Origin: Tomocerus qinae
Taxonomy: Eukaryota; Arthropoda; Collembola; Entomobryomorpha; Tomoceridae
NCBI GenBank assembly: GCA_020055645.1
Contig: CM034547.1
Location: forward strand, 59,088,909-59,152,908
Direction of reading: 5' to 3'
DNA length: 64,000 nt
Shown here one piece after another: positions 53,201-64,000 of this stretch (within the stretch, counting starts at the first letter, position 1; every line of letters begins with the position of its first letter). Under the pieces are notes generated by a model. It was given only the letters and a program-made list of their open reading frames with translations, was not told where the DNA came from and ran no database searches. A program made the translations under genes and the position numbers.

Positions 53201-56200
53201 TTGAAGTTGAAGAAACCGGATCTTCAGAGAATTTCAGTCATGTTCATTTCACAGAGAGAGTGAGAGACGGAGAATCGACTTGAGGCTTCAGTTATTCTAT
53301 TCGATTCATCAGAATTTCCTTTGAGCTTTCCTTCTCTATGTCTTCTCTTATCGTAATGTAGAGCTTTTCAGAAATGTACAAGAATTCAGTAACTTCAGTC
53401 ACGGTTCGGGATCTAAATAGTAAAATCAAGCAAAAACAACTTTATGTTCAATAAACGCTCACCCAATGCAATGAGAGTTACACTAAAATAAAATTCAATG
53501 GAGCAATGGCAAATTGAAAATTGCATAAACCTATTAAATTAGTATACTGAAGTAATTATTACTGATCATAACTCCTGTGACAGGTATATAAGTGGAGCTG
53601 GTTTTTTGTCATAAGTATTACTTACTAAATATACCAAGGAGCTTTTGCCATTAGATGGTTTTTTCATAGGAGACTTTTGTGATGCATTCATGTATCATTA
53701 CGGAAAGGAAAGAAATTATTGTACAACACAAGGAAATAAAAATTGACATTAAAGTATACTAATTTTAATAAATATTAAGCCATTTTACATGTAAAAGTAA
53801 AATATTTAAACTAAATCCTGTCAAGCAAAAATAGTAAGCCAATAGTATTACTTATCAATAGTGTCAATGCAGGTATCTGAGTTCTTGCCAGAGGAAAATT
53901 AGTATTTTCTCATAAAGTATTTCAAACTTATTTCAGTCAGTTTTGTATTCATGGAGTAGTAGGATATTACAAAGTATGTACGTAACATTATGAGAAATAG
54001 TTGAAAAGAGTAATATTTGAGAGAAAGACATTCATTTGAGATAAACAAGAGTTAGGGCGAGAGGAAACACAAAGTGTTGGGATTGCATAGAACGGAACAA
54101 GTAGGTAGGTAGAATAGAAGTAGTAGTAGAAGAGAGAAATGAGCAGCATTGTTGAGTTGAAATTCCGAGTTTGGGAGTGCAAAAAGGAGCATCAAGTTTC
54201 AATCGTAGAGCACAACACAACTGTCGTCGTCGAGGTCCTTTCTGTTCTCTCCGGTATTACCTTATTAACTACAGCAAGGATAATACTAGACTACCAACCT
54301 AACAGGGTACAGCGAGGCAGCTGCCTTTGATAAAGTCTATATGCATATCTACTGTTAAGAACCTTCCTATGTATAAGTCGAAAATGTTCAGCGTTAGCGA
54401 ATAGTTAATACTTAAATATATTCAGTGGGTTTAGTACAGCATTTATATATCTGGCTGGGACATTCCAATTTTCTAGTGAATCTTTCTGGTAGCTGTCGTT
54501 TGCTTTTCTCTTTACGCAGGCATAGTAAATCAACTAGGAGATCGTGTACCTACTCTACTTCACCACCAACCACCTCACCCTACTACGAAATTACGAAAGA
54601 GAGGAGACAAACTTTCATCCCATTCATCCTACCACTGTGCTTCATGTACCATTTTATGCATCTATACCTTATTGAGGTAAAATTGTATAAGTTTATAAGT
54701 CTCATTCCTAGCATTATACTTAGATAACCTTATTTTAGATCGGAACTACATAATATGAAAACTCGTAGGTGTCGGGTATCCAATTTAATATGATTTGTGT
54801 CGAGCATGCAATTTTCTTTTGCTTTGCTGCTTCAAGTACATTCAAAGCCTCTGCCTACAACCTTCCTCTACTCTCTCAAAAGCATGTTCTTCTCAACTCT
54901 CATCTCAACTCTTCATGTTGAAAGCAAAATTCACCGAAAAACTTTAATTAGTCTTTCGCTCTTGTGAATTATTAATTGTCTGATCTTTCCACGGAACACT
55001 CTCTTTGTTCAAACAAATCCTAGAATCTCAAAATTTCCCTGAAATACAAACAAGATAGTTTTACAACTGGTTGGCATTTATGTTGCGTTCATTCATTTAA
55101 TTTTGCTGAATACTCATTCTAGCTATCTGGAGTCTTTTCATTATCCCATATAATCATCCAAGCCACTAACGCCTAAGTTAGGGCGACTCCTCCTTGTTTT
55201 TTGTCCTTGATTTGTACAAGATTTCAATAAATAATAAGTTTGTTCTGAAAAATTACAAAACTATTGTGATTTGTTATTGTGTATGTTGGGGTTACTTGAT
55301 TAATAAGCGCAGCATAACTGAATAACGAACCGAGAAGGTTAGTGAATAAGTGTAGCAAAATAATAGGATTACATAAATGCACGGATGACTTGGGTAGATA
55401 GAGTAAACGAGAAGATTAAATGATAGAAGATAATAAAGACACTAGGGGATTCACGAGGAAATCCCATAAATATACTTGTTCTATTTCTGGTTGTTATCAG
55501 TTATCAACTGGATAAGGTACCAGATAAATAAGTTCAGAACTACAGACACACCATATCACTTAATATAGCAGTTAACTTCATAATAGCCCAACCAATTCCC
55601 CTTCCTTTCTCGGTTTAATTGGCTCTACTGCTTCCTCCTATGCAATCAGCTACTACTCTTTCACTTTTACTTCATTACATGTCAGATTATCCTCGAGATG
55701 ATCAAATTGATGCCATCATACGTCCCCAATATTGTTCCTCTGTTTGCAGCTAACTATAGACTTAGACTTTACCCCATAAACTCACGTACTATGTACTTGT
55801 ATACTAAAATATCACTACTGCCCAACCATTTTTCATCATTATACATGATTACCACTTACTTTCTCTGAATTGCACTCCGGTACTAGCTCTAAATCAGAAG
55901 AGTCAATGGGAGTATTGCCATGCACGTACTATACAAAAACGAGTTTCAGCGAGGGCTGAAATTACATATGGACCTTTACAATATAAATATTTGTGCGTTT
56001 TAGCAATTTGAGAAAAAAATTCTTTTTTCTTTGATTTCGGTCAGGAGGCTTGAGCCCGTAAATCCCCTTTCCCTCAATACTTCCTTATTGAGAGGAAAAT
56101 TTGTTTCATTGCTTTCAGATGCTATATGTTTCACATTTTTGTTAAAGTATTTAAAATCTGAAATTTTAAAAGTGATATACGTAGATGCCTGCACTCTTAA

Positions 56201-59200
56201 ACTTGTGTCAAGGTATAATATTCTAATATAGAATTCAGGTTATTTGGAGTTGTGACTCAAATAATAAAATGTGTAGCTTGACAAACATGACAGTAACCTT
56301 AAATATTTCTAATAAATTTCGATTTGAAACTTGTGTTCTTCACACGTTCCTCTCGTGCAAATTGAGTAATAACTGATGGACAGTTCATATCGAATGAGAT
56401 TTTCATTCCTAAGAAATTTTTTCTATGGTAGTTGCAGAGTATGTCCTTGTGTGACGCACAAGTGGTCTGATAAAGTCGATACATTTGAAAAGGTGACCAG
56501 ATATAAGTCTACCAATTACTACAAGCCTTCTACATGGACTGTGTAAAGGAGGCTCATATTTATTTTAAACCACCACACACAGATGCTCCTTAAACCAATA
56601 GCTACAACAGAACAGACAACAGATGAAATGAGTTAATAGGGCCGTTAGGGAGTTTGTTTGTCATGGTCTAAGCATCATAACCCACCCATAGACAGAAGCA
56701 ACGTGTTCCAACCAAATAATATTATAGTAGAATAGATATTCCCAATATGCGCTGCTACAATTTAATTTGCCTTATAGCAGTAGTTTGTGTAAGTGTAACT
56801 ATCGTCCGGCTTTCTCGCTTAATTAGTTGTTTGTAACAACGTGGATTCTCATGTGTCAAGATCTTCACTCAACTTTACCCCTCGCAACAACCGTCATTTG
56901 ATCTAATTGAAAATCATCCTCTTCTGCGTAGTTTCATCATGTGTTGTTCCTACATACATATTATTTATATGGGGCTATAGGCACACTGTAAATAATGAAT
57001 AATGATCCATTACTTATTGCATGATCAACTACGGTGGTACTTACTTACACCACAAGTGTAAGTAGGGCATGGCAAAGTAAAAATGGGTTATCATGATACA
57101 TTTCATTCACTAGCATGTTTCTATGAAAAATGTGTTGAATTTTTGGTACTCTAATTAAAAATTTAAGATTCGAAAAGCTTGTTTTAGATGTTTTAACAGA
57201 ACATTTAATGGATTTTAATTATTACAGTTTTGATTATTATCACAGAAGACACAGATATGCAGAAACTCAGTTTAAGTTTAAGAAGGATTGTGTCAATTGT
57301 TTTTACCTTTAATTGTATACTTATAGTTGATAAAGGTAAATGTTGATGATAATTTGAATTCTTAAGAAGGTGTAAACTGTAGAAATGTTTTTGAAGAAAA
57401 CCAGACATTTTGGACGTTATCAGTTTGTGGGAAAAGTTTTGTTTCTTTAATCTGCTTTTGAATCTACATAATGAAGAGTATGCTTAAGAAGTGTTTGTAC
57501 ATGATGTGCAAAATGGAATGAAGAATGCTCAATTGAATGCTTACTCAGTCGACTAAGGTCAACAAATGGGATGAGAGATTTGTAGATGTAAAGAAGCTTA
57601 AGTTCTCAGAGAAGAAAAGGTGAAGAGGTGGGTGAATGTCAAGAGGACAGTTGTATTGAAAAGGAAACGGGTGTCAAGAGGTGGGTACTTGTAATGATTG
57701 TGTTATCAAGGAGGTAATCGCTGGTAATCTATTGCTAGTCTTTTGTCAGTGCACAGTAGTTACTCAATTCATTATTTTGTGAGTTATTATGTAGTGCGAA
57801 CTTATGGTTGGTTAGATAAGGTAGGAGATTTTCTGTCTTTTACCTTCTGCACTATTATGAAGTAGTATGTTTTCGGTGATTAGAAAAGCTCAATGGGTGC
57901 TTATGTTGTTAGTACCTAGTTGTGCTTGTAGATTTAGACTAAGCCTTATTGTTCGCACCCCATCCTAAACAAAATCTGAACTCAACCTGTACTTCATGCT
58001 GTATATAATCTGTGATTAAGAGCTTATAAGGGCAAGGCTCGTTGGCGTTTTTCATGTAATGTAACCTAATATTTTGTCTGTGCCTGGCTTTGTCAAAGTC
58101 TCCTAACTAGAGACTCTAACACCTAAGTCCTATACAATAATCGGACATTTTATTAGAGAAATAGACCCTTATAGCCTTAAGGGTCTAATATTTATCGTAG
58201 TTACATCTACTACCTTCAGTCCAATGGCAAGTTATAGTCACAAATATGTTGTCAGTGACAAGTATATCACTATTTTTTGCAGTTTTACTACCATTTATTT
58301 CAACTTGCCTCTGGCACTGTTGAAGACCTTTAGAATGAATGGAAAGACCGAACAGATTTACATAATAATAACTATAACACTGTGGTAATTCCTCTTGACA
58401 AACGTAATATTTATTAGATGTGATAACTTGAATAGAGTTCAATGTTCGGGAAAATGCCCTGCAGTCCGGCAGTGTTAGGTACTTCACGTTATTATGCATG
58501 TATTATTGTAGCTCTACATAATACTGATATAGTGCTCACAACAATTGTGTTGAGGTAACCCCTGACTGAGCCTGTCATGTCATTTTAACACTGGGAACAA
58601 TTCCCGTTGTTCATTTTGACGGTGCATACCACTCACTCACTCGCAGCCATATACGACTTCGTCTGCTATTTATGTTCACCCTTGGCTCCTATAGACATCT
58701 CTTGCTCTCCTGCTCCTTTTAGAGATCTCCTCGGCATTTTAGTCAGCATCCCTTATCACTCTGTGTGAATTCACGCCATTATACTCACTAATTCGTATAC
58801 TGTTTACTACACTGTTAATGATTATTCATAACACTAACAGGTTTGCATATTATGAAATAAAAATGCATAATGTTGGTTAAACGATAATTAGCTCTGTTAG
58901 ATCAATTGTCTCAATTTTTAAAAACGTTTATCTTATTTGGTAAGTATGTCAGTTTGATAATAAAGGATTTTGCAGATACATTGTTCAAGTATTTGAAAGA
59001 ATATTAACATTTACTTTAGCTTTTAGCTGAACAGGGTACTAATACAGGCTTAACAGGTAGACAAGTAGTATCTAGTAGCTAACAGATATGACCCAAACCT
59101 CAAAGCATCTTCATAAAAATTAATATAGCTCATAACCAATTTTTAAAAATCCATTTGTTAGTTAACCAAGTAGTCCAGTAGTACAGGATTTTAGTACGAA

Positions 59201-60408
59201 AGTGTATTTGTTTGGTGATAATATGCCAAAATTAAATCATTTGCATGCAGGATGTACAAGAATAAAGATGCATACGTGCAAACATAACTCAGGCTACTAT
59301 TGCATAGATCTTAATGACCCATCCTGACCTGCCTTTATGCACCAGCTTATTACTTTGCCATTATGTCTTCAGCAAAGTATAAAAATATGGTGCATATAAT
59401 TTATAGCTGTAAGTAGCTCATGATGACGGTAAATCATGTAGAGATTTGTCCGTACGCGATAATGATCTGCATACTGCATAGGAATAAAGTACAACCACAA
59501 TTCACACAATGAAAAATGCAAGTTTTTCTTTGTATTTTTATAGTCTGCTACTGCGCCAATTTTTGTAACCCCATTGACTATTATGAGTCCATGCTTTATT
59601 AAAAGTTTAAAGGTTGGCGAGATGCTTGAACTTTGCTATCTTTTACTCGACTCACAACAGGACAAAAGTATAAGTGATTTATACCGATTATTTCGAATGC
59701 AACTGTACATATTTCCGAGTTCACACTACTAACATATGAATTCATAAGACGCCGAAAGTTTCTGCTGCGTTTGCAGTGAACAAATACATAATGATGAAAA
59801 TGAGTATCTGTCACATAATAAGTAGTAGCTAGCGTCTACACAGTTATCTGAATGTCCGCATATAAAATGTCAGAAAAATTAAGTTTGGTCAAAGCATTAC
59901 AAGAAAAATGGCTTTCGTAATAATTTTCTGAGTACAGAGGTAATTTTTGACAGTCAAGTTGAGCATATTGGTACGAGCCTGGCAGGAGTCTGGTTTAGGA
60001 GTCTAGGACAGTGAATATACATTTTTTTCTGGACATGAAACAATAATGACCGTCATTTCGACATTTATTGATAGTTTTATGTGTTTTCAATGTATCATAA
60101 TTATTATTATTATAGTACTTGACTGTATCACTACTCGGGACAGACATTCCAAAACAATATGCTATAAATACTTTATAAACAATTACTAAAAGAGATGACC
60201 GGCAGAAGTTGACCGGCAGACAAGACAAGTGTACAAGACAAATCTGCTAGATGTACTAGAATACGTTGTAAAGGGGATATTTTTATTTAGAAACAAATAC
60301 AACCGTTAAATACATCAAATGAAAAGTTTGTAAACACTCTTAACTCTACGTACTAATTTTAAAATGTTAATTTTTTCTTGTTACATACTAAAATATCAAT
60401 TGCTAACA
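50293..60408. promoter_or_regulatory. 10 kb gene-poor region upstream of Six4/5
   Basis: No confident exon is present between the Six4/5 start and the WDR74 3' end. A less AT-rich block at about 51.2-51.7 kb has overlapping open frames on both strands, more like a structured noncoding or leader segment than a gene. A developmental regulator beside a long gene-poor interval commonly indicates distributed enhancers; that is inference. WDR74's likely polyadenylation signal (AATAAA, minus strand) is at 60287-60282. Confidence 0.4.
58185..58499 (-). CDS. hypothetical 104-residue Cys-containing open frame
   Basis: A minus-strand frame from an ATG at 58499 runs 104 codons to a stop, longer than most chance frames in this AT-rich region. 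It has six cysteines (DC, VC, QC, QC, TC, RC contexts) but no signal peptide and no domain I recognise. Possible splice signals inside it (an acceptor-like TGCAG near the start and AAG/GTAGTA near the end) would make the true exon shorter. Chance occurrence is quite possible. Confidence 0.18.
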   Translation of the reverse strand: MHNNVKYLTLPDCRAFSRTLNSIQVITSNKYYVCQEELPQCYSYYYVNLFGLSIHSKGLQQCQRQVEINGSKTAKNSDILVTDNIFVTITCHWTEGSRCNYDKY

Positions 60409-62379
60409 TTACGTTTTTGATGCTTTTGATTTTTTAATAGACAAAATTTCATTTTTACTCCGTTTGACTAGAACGGAATCTACAAGAACTTCTGTTTTAC
60501 TATATTCAGCATCTTGCGGGTCATCTAGGGAAAAGTCCTTTGTCATAAGTAGACAATGAATTCTGTCTTTCAGCCACAGCTAAAAAGATAGTTTAGAAAA
60601 AATTTTATATTTCAAGGTAATTGATATTGAATACGTGTTATTAAAACGTTTTTGAAGTTCTCTAAATGGTATTTATACCTTTTTTATTGGATCTCGCTCG
60701 TTTAAGTTATGTAAATACAAATGAGAATCCAGTCCGCTAGATAGAAAATATGGTGTTGTAGGAATGGCGACAATGCTTCTAATGCTTCCGACAAATCCTT
60801 TATACGCCCGCGCTATTTGACCTTTTTTTGGATTTCGAAAGTCGAATAGAGAAACTTGACCTTTTGCTGTCCCCACGAGCACTTGACTACAACAAAAAAT
60901 ATTAGTTTTGTTAGTATAATAATCATTAAAATTTAGTATTCTGCTTAACACTCAATTATCGAAAGTAATAAATATTATTTATGTAGTACCTATTTAGCAT
61001 GGTATTAGAAATCGACATGCAAGCATGATCGTGGTGCTTCATGTAGGCCACTGGACGTTTCTTTGTTTCTGCTCGGATGTCGTACATCATAATTTCTCCG
61101 TATCGTGAACAAGCATAGAGAATTTCAGTTGATTGAGGCATAAAGGTCACATCTTGAATCCAAACTGGAACTTCCAGTTCCAATTCATCATTTGGCAGAT
61201 TTTTGGCAGCATAAATAGGCTGTTTGGGATTTTCAATGTCCCATACTTTCAAATTATTTTTCTGTCCTCCAGTTGCAAACAACTTTGGGTCTGCCTCGCA
61301 TTGCTTAACCTTGGCTAAATGGTTTCCTGTCTTAATATCTAAAACGGACGAGCTGCTCAAGAAATTCCAAAGAGAAACTCTTCCAGATTCAAACCCACAG
61401 AGAAAATTACTGAAAAAACATGACAGTAATATTTTAATATGTATTTCAATAGTTAGAAAATCTATCCTCATTCGAACTTTTCGTCGTACGCTGTAAGACA
61501 GTTGAATGAGAGTTAGAACGCTGAGCTTCTGTCCGTGAGATTTGTCCCCTGCTTAAAAGAGTAGGCCTACACTTTTAAGCAGGGGACAAATCTCACGGAC
61601 AATCCCACAGAACAGGCACCATAGTGTAACGTCATACTTTGTTTATTCAGAGAAGAGCAACTTAGAGTAAAGTGCTTGGGGTGAATCATACCTATCCTTC
61701 CCTTCTTACAAGGTTGTTAACTATGGGACATTATTCTATGGGATTACTTTGCGGGGATTTTAAAACCAATCTACCTCAGAGTCCAGACTAGTATTTCAAA
61801 TGTAACTACACACAATCCAGAAATGCAAATATGGACAGAGACTGCAACAAAGTTATACTTACTCATTGTATTGGAACAACGAAACCATCGGCTTTGGTTC
61901 ATCAACATCTAAGGATATGATTTGTGTATACGCTTTCAATTTAACATCGTAAATTCTGACAACATGGTTACAACTTCCGACCAAAATTTCCTTTTCCGTT
62001 TCATCCACCCAGGCAAGACAGGCAACTGGTTTGAGTTTTTCAACCATTTCCGCTGGATAAGTCTTTGTAACTGGTAAATCAGGACCGAATTTTACTCCTG
62101 AAATATTAAATAGTGACAAATTTAGCATACAGTACAGTACCTTTCACCTTTGGCGTATTTTGCATTGTTTTAAGTCCTTATAAGTAGCTAACACTAAATG
62201 GGTGCCGTAAGTAAGCCATAAATGTTAACTTTTGATTTTCTAAAATATATATAAATCATAATACTTATATTATAGAACTTACCCCGTAAACACCCTCTTT
62301 CCGAGCCAGCGTACACATTGAAATTATTATCAAGATCTTCTTTAGGTAACTTGCGCTTCTTTACTATTTCTTTACTCAT
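60409..62379 (-). CDS. WDR74: WDR74 homologue, WD40 ribosome-assembly factor
   Basis: Five minus-strand exons: 62379-62283, 62097-61863, 61409-60990, 60886-60679 and 60579-60409, 376 residues, close to the length of human WDR74 (about 385). All junctions are GT-AG with continuous frame. WD40 blades are visible throughout: YAGSERGCLRGVKFG, ILVGSCNHVVRIYD, FLCGFESGRVSLWNF, LFATGGQKNNLKVWDIE, the LEVPVWIQDVTFMP strand typical of WDR74/Nsa1, VLVGTAKGQVSLFDFR and FLSSGLDSHLYLHNL. The C-terminus is Lys-rich (KRSKNEILSIKKSKASK) and is a likely nuclear or nucleolar signal. The family (yeast Nsa1) is a component of pre-60S ribosomal particles and is released by the NVL/Rix7 AAA ATPase. A 72-bp palindrome lies in intron 2. 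Confidence 0.93.
61530..61601. repeat. 72-bp near-perfect palindrome in WDR74 intron 2
   Basis: The left arm (TGTCCGTGAGATTTGTCCCC and following TGCTTAAAAG) is repeated as an exact inverted arm, 30 bp each, around a centre A-GTAGGCCTAC-A whose core is itself a 10-bp palindrome. The only unpaired positions are the two A residues. I see no clear target duplication. Confidence 0.9.
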
Positions 62380-62768
62380 AGTGACAATGAGAGTATCGTG
62401 GTATATAAATTGATTTATTTACGAAGCTGAAAGCCCGAGTTCCGTTCCGGATGTTCCGATTACAATGTCACAGTGGACATTCAACAGTAACGACACAAAT
62501 TTAAGTCACAAACACAACTGCAAAGGCACGTTTATGTAAACATCAAACAGATTATTATGTACATGTGCTTCTTTTGAAATCTAGTGCATTCTGTCCATAT
62601 GATTTGATTTCTGTTGGTTGCTTGCGTATTACGATTGCTAGATGTCTCGGCTGAAGAAACAAAAGATTGTCAACTAGGTCTCTAGGAGCTTAGACTTCTT
62701 TTCTATAAAGTTGTAGTTGATTATTGATACACAAGTTGACACAGAACAGAGCGCAGTTGACACTTGAC
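62380..62768. promoter_or_regulatory. possible bidirectional promoter between WDR74 and a plus-strand exon
   Basis: This 389-bp interval separates the WDR74 start codon from a possible plus-strand start at 62769. A shared promoter is typical for a housekeeping gene such as WDR74, but the partner is uncertain. Confidence 0.35.
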
Positions 62769-62876
62769 ATGACACCTTGGCAGTACGTTGCGTTACGTAT
62801 ACAACAGAGTACAAATGTCATTTCATCAGCTTCATGGTTCCAGAAATTGAATTTTCAATCAAACAAGACCAATAAA
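62769..62876 (+). CDS. possible first exon of a divergent gene
   Basis: An ATG with G at -3 opens 36 codons, beginning MTPWQYVALRIQQSTNVISS, and meets a donor (AAA, then GTAAGC) in phase 0. A candidate next exon starts after TTTCTATTCTAG at 63322 and would continue about 34 hydrophobic codons to a stop near 63427, giving a protein of about 70 residues; alternatively, the gene continues beyond the window. No domain is visible and codon composition is not decisive. Confidence 0.25.
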
Positions 62877-64000
62877 GTAAGCCACCTTACCTCCATATTT
62901 CCATGCATATGCAACACATACACAATATTATTGTTATGTACATAAGTGCAGTAAAAGTCTATCACATAAGTGTCAAAGACAAAGAGTAATAAAAGTAGAG
63001 CAATTAGTTGATAAAATCTAAAGACAAATTATTACATGCGGATATGGATTGCATTTACAATTTGGTAATCATCACCTATATTATAATAGCCGTTATTGAA
63101 ATTCCGGATTCGACTAATGTATCCAGTTCTTTATGATTCAAATCAGCTATTACATATTGCAACATTTTTCTAGCACACTGTACGTGCCAGGTTTCAGCTA
63201 GTAGTTAATAATAATAAGTATGCTAAACAATACAATCAGTATTCAATTCAATTTAGATTAATTTAAGGTGTGTTTGGACTGATTCAACTGTTTTCATGAT
63301 ATTCTTCTATTTTCTATTCTAGTTTTGTGAGTCGGTGTCTTTAACGTTGCTGGCTCCAAGTGTATTTACGCATGGATGGATTTGTTTGTATAGTATAATG
63401 TTTGCAGTTATTTATTTACATCATTAATAGTGCTTGCAAAACCGGTAAGACAATCAACAAGACCAAGAGAGAGCAGTATAAATTCACATATACAGATATG
63501 CAAGGCTAAATAATTATGCAAATTAAAATGGGTATTTATTTACAAGTTTATTAATCAAATTCTCTTGAGGTGGTCTCTACTCTTAAAAGTCATAACACAT
63601 TTGCAATGAATAAAATTGAAATTAATTCTCTGATTCAATGTCAAATAGTTAAAATATGTCAACTGAAAACCTGGGCACACACTTTTAATTTACTGGACAA
63701 GTAAGGAAAGCATCTGCAGTTTTAACGCACATTTTCTTCATAAAACCGGAATTTATTTGCATTTAGGTGTACTCAGATTTCTGTTTATCTCAAGATTCTG
63801 GTTTAAATATTTGCCTTCATTATCGGGGAATAATATCTTTTACATAGATCTTTTTTGCATTTTTGAATGGTCATAATTTTTGAGTGTATCTTTAAAGCAA
63901 TGTATTATCTGCAGTCTTCTATTGGTAAAACATTTACGATGCAAAACGTAATACGTCCACGTATTACGTTTTGTATCGTTTTGTATATGTTCGTCGTTAT
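62877..64000. other. window end, mostly noncoding
   Basis: Apart from the candidate second exon near 63322-63427, I see only AT-rich sequence and a hairpin-forming repeat at 63936-63979. Confidence 0.4.
63936..63979. repeat. 20-bp inverted repeat with 4-nt loop
   Basis: ACGATGCAAAACGTAATACG is followed after TCCA by its reverse complement with one mismatch. It could be one end of a foldback element cut by the window edge. Confidence 0.75.

Noticed and set aside
1..64000. tRNA genes, CRISPR arrays, long tandem repeats, retroviral or viral-like sequences
   Set aside because: TTCGAA-type matches (for example 29056, 38212, 46758) lack cloverleaf stems; no repeat-spacer pattern, no satellite array and no reverse transcriptase or capsid-like frames were seen.

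Overview
This is an AT-rich, intron-rich animal nuclear sequence. Every confident gene is split by GT-AG introns, no bacterial-type operons or ribosome binding sites are present, and the recognisable products (a Six4/5-class homeodomain factor, a LAMP protein, a MACROD-type macrodomain hydrolase, WDR74) are metazoan. The transposon remnants (Tc1/mariner, MULE-like, hAT-like) fit an arthropod or other ecdysozoan, but the phylum is inferred only loosely.

Layout. Positions 1 to about 28.1 kb are gene-poor. They hold three minus-strand first exons (28.08-28.00, 17.39-16.61 and 3.81-3.65 kb). Each has its own ATG with an in-frame upstream stop and ends in phase 0 at a good splice donor. I read them as alternative first exons of one large gene whose shared body lies beyond position 1. 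A MULE-like element with 185-bp inverted arms sits at about 20.6-21.7 kb. A divergent control region (about 28.1-32.9 kb) separates this gene from a tandem plus-strand pair: a MACROD-like ADP-ribosyl hydrolase (32947-36538, eight exons, with a head-to-head palindromic mariner derivative in intron 2) and a LAMP-family lysosomal membrane protein (37151-41236, seven exons). Convergent to these is Six4/5 on the minus strand (50292-43657, four exons), followed by about 10 kb without confident genes that is a plausible regulatory domain. WDR74 lies on the minus strand (62379-60409, five exons, with a 72-bp palindrome in intron 2). A possible short plus-strand exon starts 389 bp from the WDR74 start codon, head to head.

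The four complete genes have unrelated jobs: ADP-ribose signalling (possibly mitochondrial), lysosomal membrane, developmental transcription, and 60S ribosome assembly. I see no functional cluster. I found no convincing new multi-gene system. The items most worth checking are the three-promoter gene, the dual-start mitochondrial leader on the macrodomain protein, and the palindromic transposon derivatives. I found no tRNA, rRNA or CRISPR array.
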